Shown one piece after another: positions 1 through 62,360 of a stretch of 64,000 nt of DNA (position 1 is its first letter; each line of letters starts with the position of its first letter). Both the position numbers and the translations under genes were made by a program. The notes under the pieces are model-generated. The model made no database searches. It was not told the origin of the DNA and was given only the letters and a program-made list of their open reading frames with translations. Location of the stretch: contig VZSR01000514.1 in assembly GCA_013398615.1 (NCBI GenBank), positions 10,211,256-10,275,255 of the forward strand, given 5' to 3'. This DNA comes from Brachypodius melanocephalos (Eukaryota > Chordata > Aves > Passeriformes > Pycnonotidae).

Positions 1-48846
<48,846 letters not shown>

Positions 48847-49004
48847 CGCAGGAGCGCTGGAAGTTTATTTGGAGAGAGGGCGAACAGAGTTTGGGCAGCT
48901 GGAAAAGCGCTGCGGGAGCGGCGGGGGAAGGAGCCCGAGCCGGGCGCTGCTTGGAGGAGAGGCTGCGGGACGGGGCTGCGGGGAGGGGACAGAGTGGCAC
49001 AGCC

Positions 49005-49468
49005 GGACACACGGACACTCAGACACCTGGACACTCAGACACACAGACACTCGGATGCTCGGACACTCGGATGCTCGGACACTCAGACACTCGGACACTC
49101 AGACACACAGACACACGGACACTCAGACACACAGACACACGGATGCTCGGACACTCAGACACTCGGATGCTCGGACACTCGGACACAGGGACACACTGAC
49201 ACAGGGAAACACGGACACTGAGACACTCTGACACTCAGACACTCAGATACTCAGACACTTGGACACATGGACACTTAGACACTCGGACACTCAGACACAC
49301 GGACACATGGACACTCAGACAGTCAGATACACGGACACTGAGACAGTCAGACATACGGACACACGGGCACTCGGACACAGGGACACACGGACACTCAGGC
49401 ACACAGACTCTCACACACTCGGACACTCAGACACACGGACACTCGGACACACGGACACTCGGACGCTG
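49005..49468. repeat. Octamer tandem array, 58 units of GGACACTC type
   Basis: A 464-base array divides exactly into 58 eight-base units without a single phase slip. The commonest units are GGACACTC, AGACACTC, AGACACAC, GGACACAC and GGATGCTC. On the CPXM2 strand it reads GAGTGTCC repeats. The GGATGCTC variant is confined to the gene-proximal third, while more irregular variants (AGACAGTC, AGATACAC, AGGCACAC) lie in the distal half. It begins 159 bases upstream of the ATG, between two CpG-rich blocks. Because the unit carries no stop codon, long repetitive open frames appear on both strands; these are not genes. Confidence 0.97.
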
Positions 49469-49640
49469 GCCCCGCTCCGGCCCTTGGCAGGTGCTGCCGT
49501 GCCCCGGCGCTCCCGGTGCCGCTCCCGGTGCCGCAATCTGCCCCAGCCCGAGTTCGCGGCAGTTTCCGCTCCGTCCCGGGCTCCTCGCTCCTCCTGCGCG
49601 CGGCTCATCCAAGAGAGCGCTTATTCCAAGAAAAGTCAAC
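49469..49640 (-). promoter_or_regulatory. CpG-rich block upstream of the octamer array
   Basis: High GC with many CpG (for example GCTCCCGGTGCCGCTCCCGG and TCCTGCGCGCGGCTCATCC). It is probably the distal half of the same CpG island, with the octamer array in the middle. It could contain the real CPXM2 transcription start, in which case the array is in the 5' leader. Confidence 0.5.
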
Positions 49641-52389
49641 TTGGCAGGCAGCCTTCTCCTCGCAGCCCGTGGCCAAAGTGTTTCCCTCCCTTGGGAGACG
49701 GGGGTGGGCACGCAGAGCCTGGCAGGGGTCATCTGCTGGCACCGCCACCCTGGGCACGCAGGGGGACACGTGGGATGTGGGACGGTGGCAAATAATCCAT
49801 AAAAGTTATTCACTTTTGTGGTTGTGGTGCTTCCCCCCCCCCACCGCTTTTAACTTTTACAAAATTGGATCCATCTCCAGCAGCAATCTCAGCCTCTCCT
49901 GTTTATATTAGTTTGCATACATATGACAACAAAATTTCAATATCACTTAGTTTATAGACATAACCCTATATTTTAGTTTCTAGATATTGAACTATATTGT
50001 ATATATATAGTTATGTTAGCTTATAATAACTTATCGTTTATTATTTAAATAATATAGTTTGAATCATGTATCTTTACAGAAACTTTTACTTTGCAGTAGC
50101 TTCTTATAGCAACTTAGAATAACTTATCCATAATGAATACAACTCAACACAAATCATGTGCAAGTTCTAAGAGGCTTCTCCTGGGGTACATGGCAGCTCC
50201 TGGGTTCAGCCCAGCTGAAAACCAGCAAGAGCACGTTCATCTGTGCCCCATTTTCTCATTCTTTTGGGGGTGATCCTGATATTTGTTCTCCCTGAAACAT
50301 CCTTCCAGCAGACCAGGGTGTTTTGTGCTACACACACACACACGCAAGCCAGTGTCGATAATGAAATCAATTTGCCTGAGAGCAAAATCTTATCTTTCAT
50401 CTTTTTCATACCTCTAAAATAACCTCCAGTGCTGAAGGAAATGTTGGCTCACATGAAATATGAATTCTTACTCCTGTGTTGAAAATGCCAGCTTACATTT
50501 TCATCATGTATATTGTATTTCTTGCCACTGTCCAGTCAGCTGGGAGAAAGCATTACATCTGTTGCCCCAGTCTTTATCCTGGCTTTGTTCTTGCATTTTT
50601 TGGTGTGTTTCTCATAATTTTAATACCGTAATAAGCATCATTTCATGTCTTGGTATCTGTACCTTTTGATATATTTGGTTTCCAGGCTGTGGGTGATCCC
50701 ATATATGCAATGTTCATCCTTGCTTTCTTAGTTGCTATCCCAAAAGGAATGTAGTGATTATATTGTGTCTGTTGTTCTTCCCTTTACAAAAATGCAGCTG
50801 TACTTTTATCCTGAATTTTTACCTTTTTTTTTCCTTTAAACCTGAAAACTACACATCTTTACATTTTAAATAGAGGAATTATAGTTTTTTCAAACTAGAA
50901 TAAAATGTAGATTTCTTTTTTGCTGCTTTGCTGAATTATACATATATACATAAATAAACTTTATTCGATGAAAAGCTGCTTCCCATCAAACTTTCAGGCC
51001 CTTTTATCTGTAATAGATGGCTTTGTCACCTCTGCCTCTGGGAGCAATGTGGGAGCAGGCTGAATATCCTGGAAATCCCCTCTTAGCGATTTCACAAATA
51101 TTCTTTCTTCATTTTCCCTTTCCAGAATACCTAGTCCCCCTCTGTCTTGGTCCTAATTTCTGAAGGCAGAGCACAAACTACAGAAAATGTGTTTAGTTTT
51201 GCTGCCATTTGCAGCACAGCCAGTCTTCTGAAAACATTATGGCACTCACATACCTAGAGGAGCAGCAGAAAAATAAACTTTTCCATGACGTCGTTAAGGA
51301 CCTGGCTTTTTGGTAGCTAGAGCAGCTTTAGCTGCAAATTATTATTTAACTCACTGTAGCATTTAAAGATGGACACAGAGATGAGTATTAACATTTTCAA
51401 GCACAACAAGAAGCATTTTCATAAAATACAAAGTTGAGCGTACTTTAATTAAAGACCTGAGGAATGTGATTTGGTGAAATTTTGCATTCTGCTGGGAAGA
51501 GCTTTGCAGGACATCAGGCAGCATTAAACCCATTGCTGCTCCTCCTGCAGTCACCACAAACACCTCCCTCTTTTCTCTCTCTCTGTAATTACCCTTCAGA
51601 AAGATTAATTCATCCAAATCAGTCAATACCTCTTCCTGGGTATCAACTTGCACAAATAATCAGCTCCCCTGCGTTTCTTTTTTAGGGTTTTAATACTTTC
51701 TGTGGGTGTGGGTGTGGATTCACTGCTTCCCCTTCCACACCCACCTCTCTTTTTGGGATGTGCATGAATTCAGCCAGTTGAAACCGTGCAAAAGTCTGTC
51801 TCTAGGCACAATTTTGATCTACTTCACCATGAAACGTTTTTACTACTTTTTCATCTGTCAGCATCCTAGAAACAACTTACAGGAAGGGAGGTTTTTCTTC
51901 TAAGAGCGGCACAGAAGTATGAAGATCACTGAGGGCTCAGATGTTTTGGGCCTAAGGGCTGTTTCTTTTCTCTTCTTTTGCCTGGGAAGCATCACAATAG
52001 CTTGTAAAAACCTGCCGATGTGGAAGGAGATAAAGCAAACCGAGATTTTTTTCAGAAAACAACTGTAACTAGCATCACCCTTCCCCTCTGAAATGATGCC
52101 AGTGAGAGTGTAGAAGTCGTTCCACACTTGGCTTTAAAAGTTCGTCCTGCTGCAGTGAGACACAACATGCTGTGGGTTGAGCAGGGTTTCCCCCTCTGCT
52201 CCCAAGAAGGATTTATTTGGAAGATGATGGTTTGCTCTCTAAGCTGGATTAACACTTCTCAAGCCTCGTATTTTGAGCCAATTTCAACACCACCTCTGGA
52301 AAAAAGAGGCACTCCCAGCTCTTCCCTGCCCCTGGCACTCTCCCTGCTTGGGGAGGTTTAGAGAGGGTATTAGGGGAGGTTTCATCATG

Positions 52390-52565
52390 GAGAAGGTGAT
52401 CAAGCATTGGAGCAGCTGCCCAGAACAGTGGTGGAGTCCCCATCCCTGGGACGATTTAAAAGCTCTGTGGATGTGGCATTTGAGGACACGTGTGGGATTG
52501 GCAGCGCTGGGGGAATGGATGGACTTAATGATCTTAAAGGTCTTTTCCAACCTAAATGACTCTGG
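52390..52565 (+). mobile_element. CR1 LINE 3' fragment, sense strand plus
   Basis: TTGGAGCAGCTGCCCAGAAC, AGTCCCCATCCCTGGGACGA, TTAATGATCTTAAAGGTCTT and TTCCAACCTAAATGACTCTG follow the CR1 3' region in order. It may extend left to about 52340. Confidence 0.88.
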
Positions 52566-52772
52566 AAAATGCAGATACAGAGATGCATTTCACTGAGAAA
52601 GTAAAGGTGTACCTGTGAGCACTGTCCTTGCTGAAGACCTTAATTTGTATTTATACCACACCATCAGTGACCAAACATTTAGGTTTAATTCAACTTCAAA
52701 AAGCTCAGTGACTCCTGCAACTTCTCATTTGGAAAATCACTTTTTTAGTTGGAGCAAAGCTTCGTGGTTGGG

Positions 52773-52790
52773 AAAAAAAAAAAAAAAAAA
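52773..52790 (+). repeat. A18 homopolymer
   Basis: Eighteen consecutive A. Confidence 0.9.
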
Positions 52791-55633
52791 GACAAAAAAA
52801 TCAGGCATCTCTGTTTTCCTTGCCATTCCAGGGTAACATTCTGAGGTAGCACATAAGGTTTCTATATGCTTTGGCAACAAAATGACTCTAAAAATAGCTT
52901 TCCTCCTGAACACCAGTGGAGTTTCTGTTCCTTTGTACAGCTTTGTAGTAAATCATGAAGCACAGAATGGAGCAAGAAAAGAGAATTACACTTTTCTAAA
53001 GTCATATTCTTTGCTGCATAAAGCATTTAACCCTCGCTGTCAACAAGGTCAAACCATCTCAGAGGAAATGGAAACCCAAAACTGACACTGGGAAATACAA
53101 AGGAAAGTGCATCGAACATTTGTGTGGCTCTTCGATGCCTGTTTCTTACACATGTGACAGAGACAGGTGTTAAGGTTCTGCTCACCTGCACAGCCTCAGC
53201 ATCCTGGCATTTAAAGCCCTCTTTGCACTTGTTGATAAGGCAGATCCTTAAAAGAATGGTTCTTACTACAGAAAAAATGACTGGAAATATAAACAAGCTC
53301 TTACATGGAGACGTTTTACTCATTTTTGAGATATATTTAACTTTAAAGGGAATATAATTATTTTACCAGGTGAGGGATGCCAAATATATCCAGAATCTCA
53401 ACATTTGTCTCTGAACATATCAAATAATGGTAGAAAACATCCTCCTGAGCAGGCTGCTGTTCCCTTTGGGCCAACAGATTTTAAAATAAACTGATGCCAT
53501 TCGCGAAGGCAATTATTTCCTTCAGCAGTTGTTTATTTGAACTGGTTAGAAATGCAGTGTGCATACTGGCTGGGGAATTTATCCCAGTGCATTCTCCCTA
53601 ACTTTTTCTCCTAAGAACAGCATGACCTTCAGATAAACATTCAGTATATTGCCTTTGTGCTTGTGTCTGGAGAAGGAGCTCAGATTGCCATGGAAACAAA
53701 AGTTCCTTGTTCTCTTATACTTCCCCGTGCTGTGATATCATTTTCACTATAAGAACCCTTTTCCGAGCCAGAAGTGGAATTGTGGGATTTTCCTGTTTTG
53801 AGCACCTCAGAGTGATGGATCAGTTCATGGTACAAATGCTGTGAATGCCAAGCAGAGGCTGCACCCACCGTCCTCATTATTTGGGGATATTTAGATCAGA
53901 TCCATCTGCATCAGCCCCACTCTGCTGGAGACATGAAAATTCTCTACCTACACTTTCCCAGAGTTTTCTTTACTTTTTCCTTCTGTGCTGAGCACATGAG
54001 AAAAAAACAGAATTTTAAGAAAGGCAAAGTTAACCAGTGACATAAACAAAGCCCCAAAAAAAGAGGAATTTCTGGCATTTTTGCAAAGAATGTATTAGTT
54101 TTTTGGGTTTTTTTAATTATTATGGGAACTACATTTCTTCATGCCCCAGAATGTCTGTAGATTTTGTGTTAACAACACATTGCCCTGGCTTTTGGCAGCC
54201 ACTGCTGGACCAAAGCCAGCAGGATTATCACTAGGAAAGGGGTTGGAGAGGCTGCCTTGGGATTAAAAAATTCTCTAATGCTAGCACTACAAAAAGGAGA
54301 ACAAATATTTTATTTTTTTTCTAATACTATTTGTATTTTGTTGATTGATCAGCATTGGAAAGACTGTAGCTCTGCACTAGTCAATGGTTTAGAGTTGTCT
54401 GCATTGCCCAAAAACGGGCAAGTTTAATGTGTAAATTTTATTTTAACTGCAAAAGCGAGACAGCACTGAGACAACAGAGAGGAGTGGATGACAGTGGTTA
54501 AATGGAACGGTTGGAGAAAATGGGATGAAATTCCCCCGCTGTGCTCACAGCCCATCTGGAACGTCCCTTTTTGGTTCACTTGGATGAAAACAGCCACTTC
54601 CAGCAGATCCCCGTGGACATCATCTACCTGCCAACATTTGAATCCCAAAAAGTAACGACTCTCACATTTCAGTCTGGTATTTCCTGGACTGAAATTGCTG
54701 CACATGTGCCATGTGGAGTGTGAGCAGCATGTTTAACACATCCCAGGCAGCAGCAGGGAAATGCAGTGTGGAGTTTGTCTGAAAGGTCATTTTTTTCCTG
54801 GGATTTTTTCAATATCCACAGTCTAAATGTAGCCTGAGAAGTCATGGATGAAAGTCCAGTGGGGACTGAAGATGGCACATAAATGTAGAAATATCGGTTA
54901 TGCTTGATGTGATAGAGCTGGCAAATGCATCATTGGAGAGTGAGCCTTAAAATTCTGTATTTAAATATTGTGTTTTAAAGACAGAAGAGTCAGGAATTAT
55001 TCCTTTCAGATACAAGCAGTATTCATGGCTGGGATTACTTTGGGTGAAGAAATATTTAATGTAATGCAACATTTTCATATGATAACAATGTCTCTGCATA
55101 GCTTAATTCCAACCCCAAACTGATTAATTTAGTGACATTTAAAGCCAATATTTGAAGATCTAATTTCATCTTCATAATCATGTATTTTTGACAATATACT
55201 GAATGTACCTTCCACTTATGAAAACAGTGAAAATGCAAGAATTAATGTGAAAGGAAAGCAATGAAATGAGTTTTCACTTGTCACACAGAGATTCATGTCA
55301 GACTTACATTACCAGATATGCCAATATAATTTCACAGCTGTGTAATAAACTTGTTTGAACTTAACTTTAAGCCATTAAAAAAGGGCTTGTGCCAGCATGC
55401 TGGACAAGGCTATTTGAGAAGTGAAATGATAGGATTTGAAGGCACACTGACGTTTTAATGCTATGCAGATTCTTACTAATAGGTGGCATAACATAAATTA
55501 TAAAGTTTCACTGTTTGAAAGGCATTAATATATTTTTCCACACAAGATTTGGCACTAATTCTGCCCAAAAAAGCGCAGGATCTAAAAATTACCTTGCATT
55601 TTAAAATTTATCCAAAGTACTTTTGTTTCCAAA

Positions 55634-55690
55634 AATCATAGAATAGCTTAGGTTGCAAGAGGTTTTTGGGACATCAGCATCTCTTTTTTT
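55634..55690 (-). mobile_element. CR1 terminal scrap, sense strand minus
   Basis: AAAATCATAGAATAGCTTAG then GTTGCAAGAGGTTTTTGGGA matches the reverse of the CR1 3' end over about 50 bases. Confidence 0.7.
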
Positions 55691-57658
55691 TTAACCTTCT
55701 TTGTATGTTTAAACTATAAGATCTCTAAGACAGAGTGTATTTCTCACAGTGTGGTTTTATATCCCACTCATTAATGGGATCAGCAGTGTCAGGGATACTC
55801 TTGAGTCCAACAGTTTTACCCTACAGAGTGTCATTATCATTTAGATTGCTGAATTTGGTTTTGGAAACACTGAAATTTCTCCAAATGCACCCCACAGTGC
55901 AGTTCAGATATGGTTTTGTTTGCTTCCTACTGGTTATGGCAAACTCAGTCCAAGCAAAACACCTCGGCCTCACTTGAGGCCAGATAAGCTTGTCAGCAGA
56001 GTGAGGAGCAATTTCCAGAACCATCCATCAGGACTTAAATGTTTTTATCTCAGAAATAATGGTAATATTTTTGAAAGGAAACCACTTGTTTCCTTGACTA
56101 ACAGGAAGAAGAGCCGCTGGCTCCTTTGATCAGCACCTAGACGAGGGAGTTTCATCTTCCCTCTTTACTGCTATAACTGGATTGATTGCAAAACTTGTAG
56201 GAAGCAATTTCAACATTTTCCTGGTGTTTTAGGGATGCTGCTATGTGCTTTGATTGCTTATGAACTTCCCTTTCTCTCCTTCCTGTGGTCCCTACACATT
56301 TGCCTTGGGAAGGGCCTCCTCTTCTTGATATTTTATGATATTTAGCATGGTGTGTCAGGGGAGAGGCTGAGTCCAGAGGCTGAGCAAGGACCAAGGTGCT
56401 TCTCCACATGGTGAGGTATTGCAGAGTCAAGGAGGCTCCCAGTGCCACTTTCCCAGATTTCCATGCAAATATTGCTTGGGAGACCTTGGGATTGTGTTGT
56501 GTTTTATGGCTCCTCTCTGTTTCTCACTGTCCACGGGCTCAGGGCTCCACATCATGGGAGATTTCAGATTTGCAGTGGTCTGGGAACGAGATCAAGGCTG
56601 GCAGTCTGGGGAATGGGACACCTGCAGAGCTGAGCCTGAGGTTGGCCTGGTGTTTGTGTAGGCCAACACCATCCCATAATTGTCTTCCCCATCTCGTTTC
56701 ACAGGTGGTTTGGAGCTGTAATAAATAGGATGTGTTTTCTAAATATAACCAAGCATTTTCAAATACATTCATCATCTGTATTTTATTCACTCCAGACAAA
56801 ATCCCAGCAGAAACTCATAAGATCTGGAGCCTCACAGGAGAATGTTACCAAAAGTCTCTTTGACAGCAAATGAGGGAAAATGAAAACGTGGCTACTCTTT
56901 CTCCAGAGAACTCCATCATGGTCTCACAAATTTTGGTTATTTAATTCTCAGTGACAGCTTTAGGCTTTAAGGGTACTTTTCATGTATTTTAGATGAGATT
57001 ACAGTCATACGAGGTTGAAATGTTTTATAAATTTTAGAAGTCACTTGCAAACAGTCCTTTGAAAACTGGTCCTAGCGAAAATGCCACGCCCTTCCTATGC
57101 ATCTGGATCATCTCCAACAAATCCAAACTGTTACAGAAGCATCATTTTTTCATTTTTACTCCCTCAAGCCCCATGGAAGATAATTTATTCAGTAGTTTCT
57201 TTGGAAATGCCTGTCCCATTGTGTTGCCCTGTCACCAAGCTGTCTGTCCGCTCATTTTCCCAGAAGTCTGTCCATCTGCAGTGCCCTCATCTCCAGTGAT
57301 GCTGGAATTCCTGAGGGATTTCATTTGAACCGAATGGAAAAATCAAGATGGCAAATAAATTCCCTTCACATGTTATGAAAATTGGCTGAATAGTAAAAAC
57401 ACAGCCAAGTTAATAACCCCGGGGATGGAAAACTGCGTTGGTGAGTTTAACAATTTTCTGTTTTCTTTAGCTAGCTGATTTCTCAGCGTACAGATAGCTG
57501 CAGACCAACCCAAGCACAGGAATTCTCTTGCAAAAATGACAATTTGAGTGTGTGGAAGAGAGCCAAAGGTACTCAATTAGGACTGGGGAACTGGAGATAT
57601 GAAGAAAAAACTGAACTCAGTGTGATGAGCAATCCTAGGCATCGAGTCCCTGGAGAAG

Positions 57659-57960
57659 AATCATAGAATCACAGAATGGTTTGGGTTGGAAGGGACCTTA
57701 AAAACCATCTCATTCCATCCCCTGCCACGGGCAGGGACACCTTCCACTGTCCCAGGCTGCTCCAAGCCCCAATGTCCAACCTGGCCTTGGGCACTGCCAG
57801 GGATCCAGGGGCAGCCACAGCTGCTCTGGGCACCCTGTGCCAGGGCCTGCCCACCCTCACAGGGAACAATTTCTTCCTAAAATCAAATCTAAATCTCCCC
57901 TCTGACAGTTTGAATCTGTTCCCCCTTGTCTTGTCATTACCTTTCCTTGTAAAAAGTCAC
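57659..57960 (-). mobile_element. CR1 LINE 3' fragment, sense strand minus
   Basis: AATCATAGAATCACAGAATG then GTTTGGGTTGGAAGGGACCT is the near-perfect reverse of the CR1 terminus. It is followed by the shared GGGACACCTTCCACTGTCCC and GGGATCCAGGGGCAGCCACA blocks. This is the copy with the best-preserved 3' end, so probably the youngest here. Confidence 0.95.
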
Positions 57961-58771
57961 TTCTTGTGTTTTTTTAAGCCTCCTTTAAGCAGTGCACCAG
58001 CATCTCTGTTGTGTGATTTGCAGGGCCCTCCCGAGGCTGGCAGGCTGGGCAGGAGGGCAGAATGCCAACAGCTCTTCCTGAGTGAGCTCCCAGACATGGA
58101 GACAGCACAGGCACGTTTGATTTAAATCTCTGATATTCACCCTAAGTGCAAAGGGAGGAGGAGACTTCCCTCCCGCTAACACAGCAGGGAGGAAGGATGT
58201 TATGTGCCTAGAAAGTTTTCTTCTGCTCCACCAGAAGCACCCACACCTTGGTAGTGGAAAATAAGCTCCGAAAGTTCAGCTGGAGGATCACTTACAGCTA
58301 TTTTCTACATGGTTTGCTTCTGACTGTGATCCATCACACATACCAGACTAATGGATTACAGTGCAGCAACCTTAGCTTCATCTTCCTTTATCTTGGAAAA
58401 TCTGGGTAATAGCATTAAGTGTATTTTTCCATAAATAATTTACAGGAGGGGACCAACCTTGTAATTGCAATGGAAAAAATTTATTTCTTGTTATTTCGCC
58501 CAATCATGTGCAAATTCCTCCTGCCCACTTGTCTAAGACTGCTGCAAAAGAAAAAAAAATACTTAAAAGGCAATGTTTAAAATACCCTGGAAAACACCAG
58601 AAGCTTAAAACAAGCCAGTAGGGTAGCGAAAGGCAAAGCAAGCCGCAGTAAATTCCAGACAGACAGCCAAATTCCACAGATAAACATTAAACCAGAAAAA
58701 AAAATTCTTTGCAATTTCTAAGATTATTGGAAACGGGTGTCTGTTGTCATTGATTTAAACTTCCTGTATTT

Positions 58772-58773
<2 letters not shown>

Positions 58774-58811
<38 letters not shown>
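58774..58811 (+). repeat. T38 homopolymer
   Basis: Thirty-eight consecutive T, the longest homopolymer in the window. Confidence 0.93.
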
Positions 58812-58813
<2 letters not shown>

Positions 58814-58829
58814 TTCTGCATTTCCTGCT

Positions 58830-59110
58830 GCAGGAATGGCCGGGCCTTCACTCACCTGCCGGGGCACAGCAAAGAGAGAACCGCGAGAAGGGCTTCAAAC
58901 TCAGCCCCAACCTCATCCCTCCCTCGAGCAGCCGGGAATGTGAGATCTGCTGCCTGCAAACATCGCTCCCAGCTCGAATTCCCAGCGATTTTTCCTCTCA
59001 GAAAGCTCTAATGAGACGATGTTTACAGGGAGCTGCTCCTGCGCGGCAGCGGCCAGAGCGGCCCTGCCCTGCGGTGCCGGGGCCTGCGGCCAGCTCCAGC
59101 CTCCAACAGC
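58830..59110 (-). promoter_or_regulatory. Isolated CpG-rich block with a minus-strand splice donor
   Basis: GC- and CpG-rich sequence stands alone in AT-rich surroundings. On the minus strand CCCCGGCAG|gtgagt at 58856 is a consensus donor, so 59110-58856 could be a first noncoding exon of a minus-strand transcript. That could be an alternative upstream CPXM2 leader, a noncoding RNA or a neighbouring gene. On the plus strand the T38 run followed by TTTCCTGCTGCAG looks like an acceptor at about 58833, which gives a competing reading. No convincing protein is encoded. Confidence 0.35.
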
Positions 59111-62100
59111 CCCAAAACCCAAAAAACTACCTTCAGAACACCCCAGTTAGTGATTCCCTGCATTTCTATCTCCATTTCCTTCCAGAAAACCCAGTTATTT
59201 TGTAGCTTGGGCCTCCATGCCTGTGCCGTCATTTCACCTGGCTCCTGGTTCCGTTCATTGGTGCTCTCGGTGCTGGTTTTTCCAATGGCTGTTTTTATAA
59301 GAAAATAGGATAAACCCAGGAGGTTTTATTATCAGCCCAAACAGCCATCTATTGAGGCAACGCTGCCTTTACAGACAGACTTTTCTGCTTGCTCTGTCAG
59401 TCTTTTTCAATTCCTTGTCAGAAAATAAATGTCTGTGCTACAAAGAAAGGTTTAAAATGGCACAGTTGTGATCACGGTCTCTGCAGAGTGGACAGTATTG
59501 TGCTTCTATAAACCATTAGAAACTATTAATTCTGGAGAACCAAAAGGGCAAGTTCATCTTTCAACAGATAAGCAGCAACACTGCGCTCCTTAAACGTCAG
59601 ATTTAGGACTCAAGAGAGAGGAAAACTTTTCCTTTTTCCATAAGTTACTCTCTTTCCCCCAGGCACAGGAGGGCTCCCTGCATATTTTCCTTTCTTTGCA
59701 ACTACAACAACACAAGGTCCAGCCTTGTCCTGTGTTTCCGAGCACAGAAATCTGAGGAACAGCAGAGCAGAGTGTTGCTCTGAACTCTGGCACAGTTGCT
59801 GTGTGAACCTGCCCATGTTGTTTAAACTCCCTGTAATTCACTTCCTCCATTTATTCTCCTTGGAAAGTGTGCATTTTTATGCAGCTGAGGAGACCTATCA
59901 GCATTGTTCACTCGTTCTTTCATGTGCATTTGTATATTGAACAGAGATGATTGTGGGTTTGTTGTTTCATATTTTTTTCCATTTATATTAAGAGTAACAA
60001 TTAATAAGTTGATTGTGAATGGTGCTCCACCATCCTAATGAGGAGAAGGTAGGAAAATTCTTGGCATCTTTCCAACAGTGTCACCTGCACTCACTCTGTT
60101 TTGTAATTTCTTGGAGAACCTACAACCTGTAAACTCTCAATAAGTTTTACAGACACGTTAACAAAAGGGATTGTAAGAGCCTCCCTCCTGCTAAGGCAGC
60201 TTTGGAAGTCTCATCTCTGGAAATTTCCTGGTTAAACTGGTCATAAAGCATAATCACGGTTTTCCTTTGCCACAAAGGGGGAAAAAAAGAGAACACTTAA
60301 AATGCCAGTTATGTTTACAGTTGATTCAAATTAAAAGGTACTTTCCAAAGAAAATGAGGAAAAAAAAAAGCCTATTATTTCACTGAAATTTTGGCATTAC
60401 CCTAATGGGGAAATCTGGTGTGCCAAAATTTGAGTTATACTCTACATATCAATTTCTGCATATAGCTAGTGTGATGCGTGGCTGTTTTTAAAGAAAGGTG
60501 GATTTGTTAGTTTTCAAAAAAGCTCCACAGTTCCTCAATTTAGGGCTGGGACCCCAAGAGGATCACATTTGTGGACTTCTCGTGGCTGGCTGTGTCAGTG
60601 CTGGTTTTTGGTGGTGCTGGCCATGGATCCCTGTGTCCTTTGGGATATCAGAGGGATTGCCCAGGAAGCACCAGGAAGAAATGCAGCAGAATCTGTGCTG
60701 GTGCATGTGGAGCAGCCTGAACTCCTCTGCAAATGCTGCTAATGAGGGCTTAAAACTGAGGTCGGGGATTTGGGTTTGTCCAAAAAAACATGCAGCTGGT
60801 AATGACGTGTAACTTCTCCTTTCTCCACATTTTTCATTAATTCAGACTAATTCTGAAGAATAGGCTCATGAACTGGATGGTAAAAATTGTTATAATTGGA
60901 TATTTAACTCCCTTTCCAGAAGCTCTGGGGAGCTGAATGCTGTTGGACAAAAGCAGCAGAAACTCTTCAAAATGTCTATTGACGTTCTCGAAGGCTGATG
61001 TCATCACACAGCTTTTTTAAAATAAAAGGTTGATACCTGTGTGTGCACCTACAATTAATTAACTCTTCTTTCTGTATGGCTCTGGGTAGTTAATGATTAC
61101 CACTTCTATTTGCATGAGAGTGGTCAGAACAGATTAGCTCAAATTGCTCCTGTTTCGTCTCTAAATAAATGCAGATCATTATAGTAAATAAACAACAGCA
61201 GCAGCCAAGCTGACCTTTAAGTATAACATGCAAACGAGCTTAGTACAAATATTGACCCTGAATTAGGCGGAGGGTGTGAGTGTCCCTCTCTGTACAGGTA
61301 GATGCTGTCAAAGGGAGTTTCTTGCTTCTGGCTTCTACTGATATTAATTCTAAAAGCCATCCCTCCTGCCCAAACCTGTCTGAGTCCCCAGATTCCCCCA
61401 GCAGGTATCCTGTGACAAACCCAGGGAGGATGGGTTAATTGAAGCTGTAAATGGAATTTTTAGATGCCCAGACAGATGTTGCTGTATCTCCCAGACAGGC
61501 AGTGAGTGAGCCCAAGGAGGATCTTCTTGGGAGAGGAACTGCAGGAGGGTGATTCCCTGTTTGCCTTGAGGGCCTCTGGGTTTCCATCATTTCTCTCATT
61601 TTGTGATTATTTTTTCCTTTTTTTTCCTCTTCTTTCTTCTCTTTGTGTGTTATTGTTAGTTCACCTTGTGGGCAGAGGTGGCTGGGAGCTTTCCACGGAC
61701 ATTTGCCTCACTGATCCTGATTTTCCCTAAAATCCATGGGCATCATTGTGCAGACACCAAGAATTAGCTGCATTCAAATATGGAGCCAAAATCTGTCTCA
61801 AAACCAGAACAAAAACTATAATATACGCTACATAATAACCCATTGCAATAAAATTTAAAATTAATAAGGGTTTATGGTGACTGAGCTACTTATGATATAT
61901 CTGCCCACATATATTCTGTATTGGCTGTTAACAAATCAGTTCAATTGCTCACCCAGAGCATCAATAATCTGTATTTCATAACATTAAGAATATGGGAAAG
62001 GAGATTTGTAGCAGTAATTTTAAATCTCTGTAGTCTCCATATTCTCTGTCAAAATCCAACTAGCCAGGCCAATTGAAACGAAAGTTTATTAGAGAAAACT

Positions 62101-62360
62101 CCCTCACAGTAGGGATATAAAAACCTAATTAATTTGAAAAACAGGCTAATTAGAGAATCAAACTGGGATTTGGTAACCACATCCAGAGCACTAATAAAAT
62201 TAATTACATGGCTGCAATCAGCATGCTGTGATGACTTGGGCCAAGAGATTATGACTCTGGAATCTCCTTTGAACATCAGGAAAAGGTGAGAGAGGTCTGG
62301 TGACCAGGTTCACATCAATTAGTGCAGGAGGCCCTCTAAAGCAGAGTCCACTTTGAGAAG

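Larger units (their letters stand above)
49641..57658. other. Intergenic region upstream of CPXM2, first part
   Basis: AT-rich sequence without a recognised gene. It contains a C10 run near 49835, a strongly AT-rich patch at 49960-50060, a short (CA)n at 50331-50344, a CR1 copy at 52390-52565, an A18 run at 52773 and a CR1 scrap at 55634. Open frames are short and resemble no family. In mammals CHST15 lies on this side of CPXM2. I looked for its coding sequence and saw none. Confidence 0.65.

Noticed and set aside
49005..49468. CRISPR array
   Set aside because: The repeats are contiguous octamers without spacers, in a vertebrate genome. It is a tandem array.
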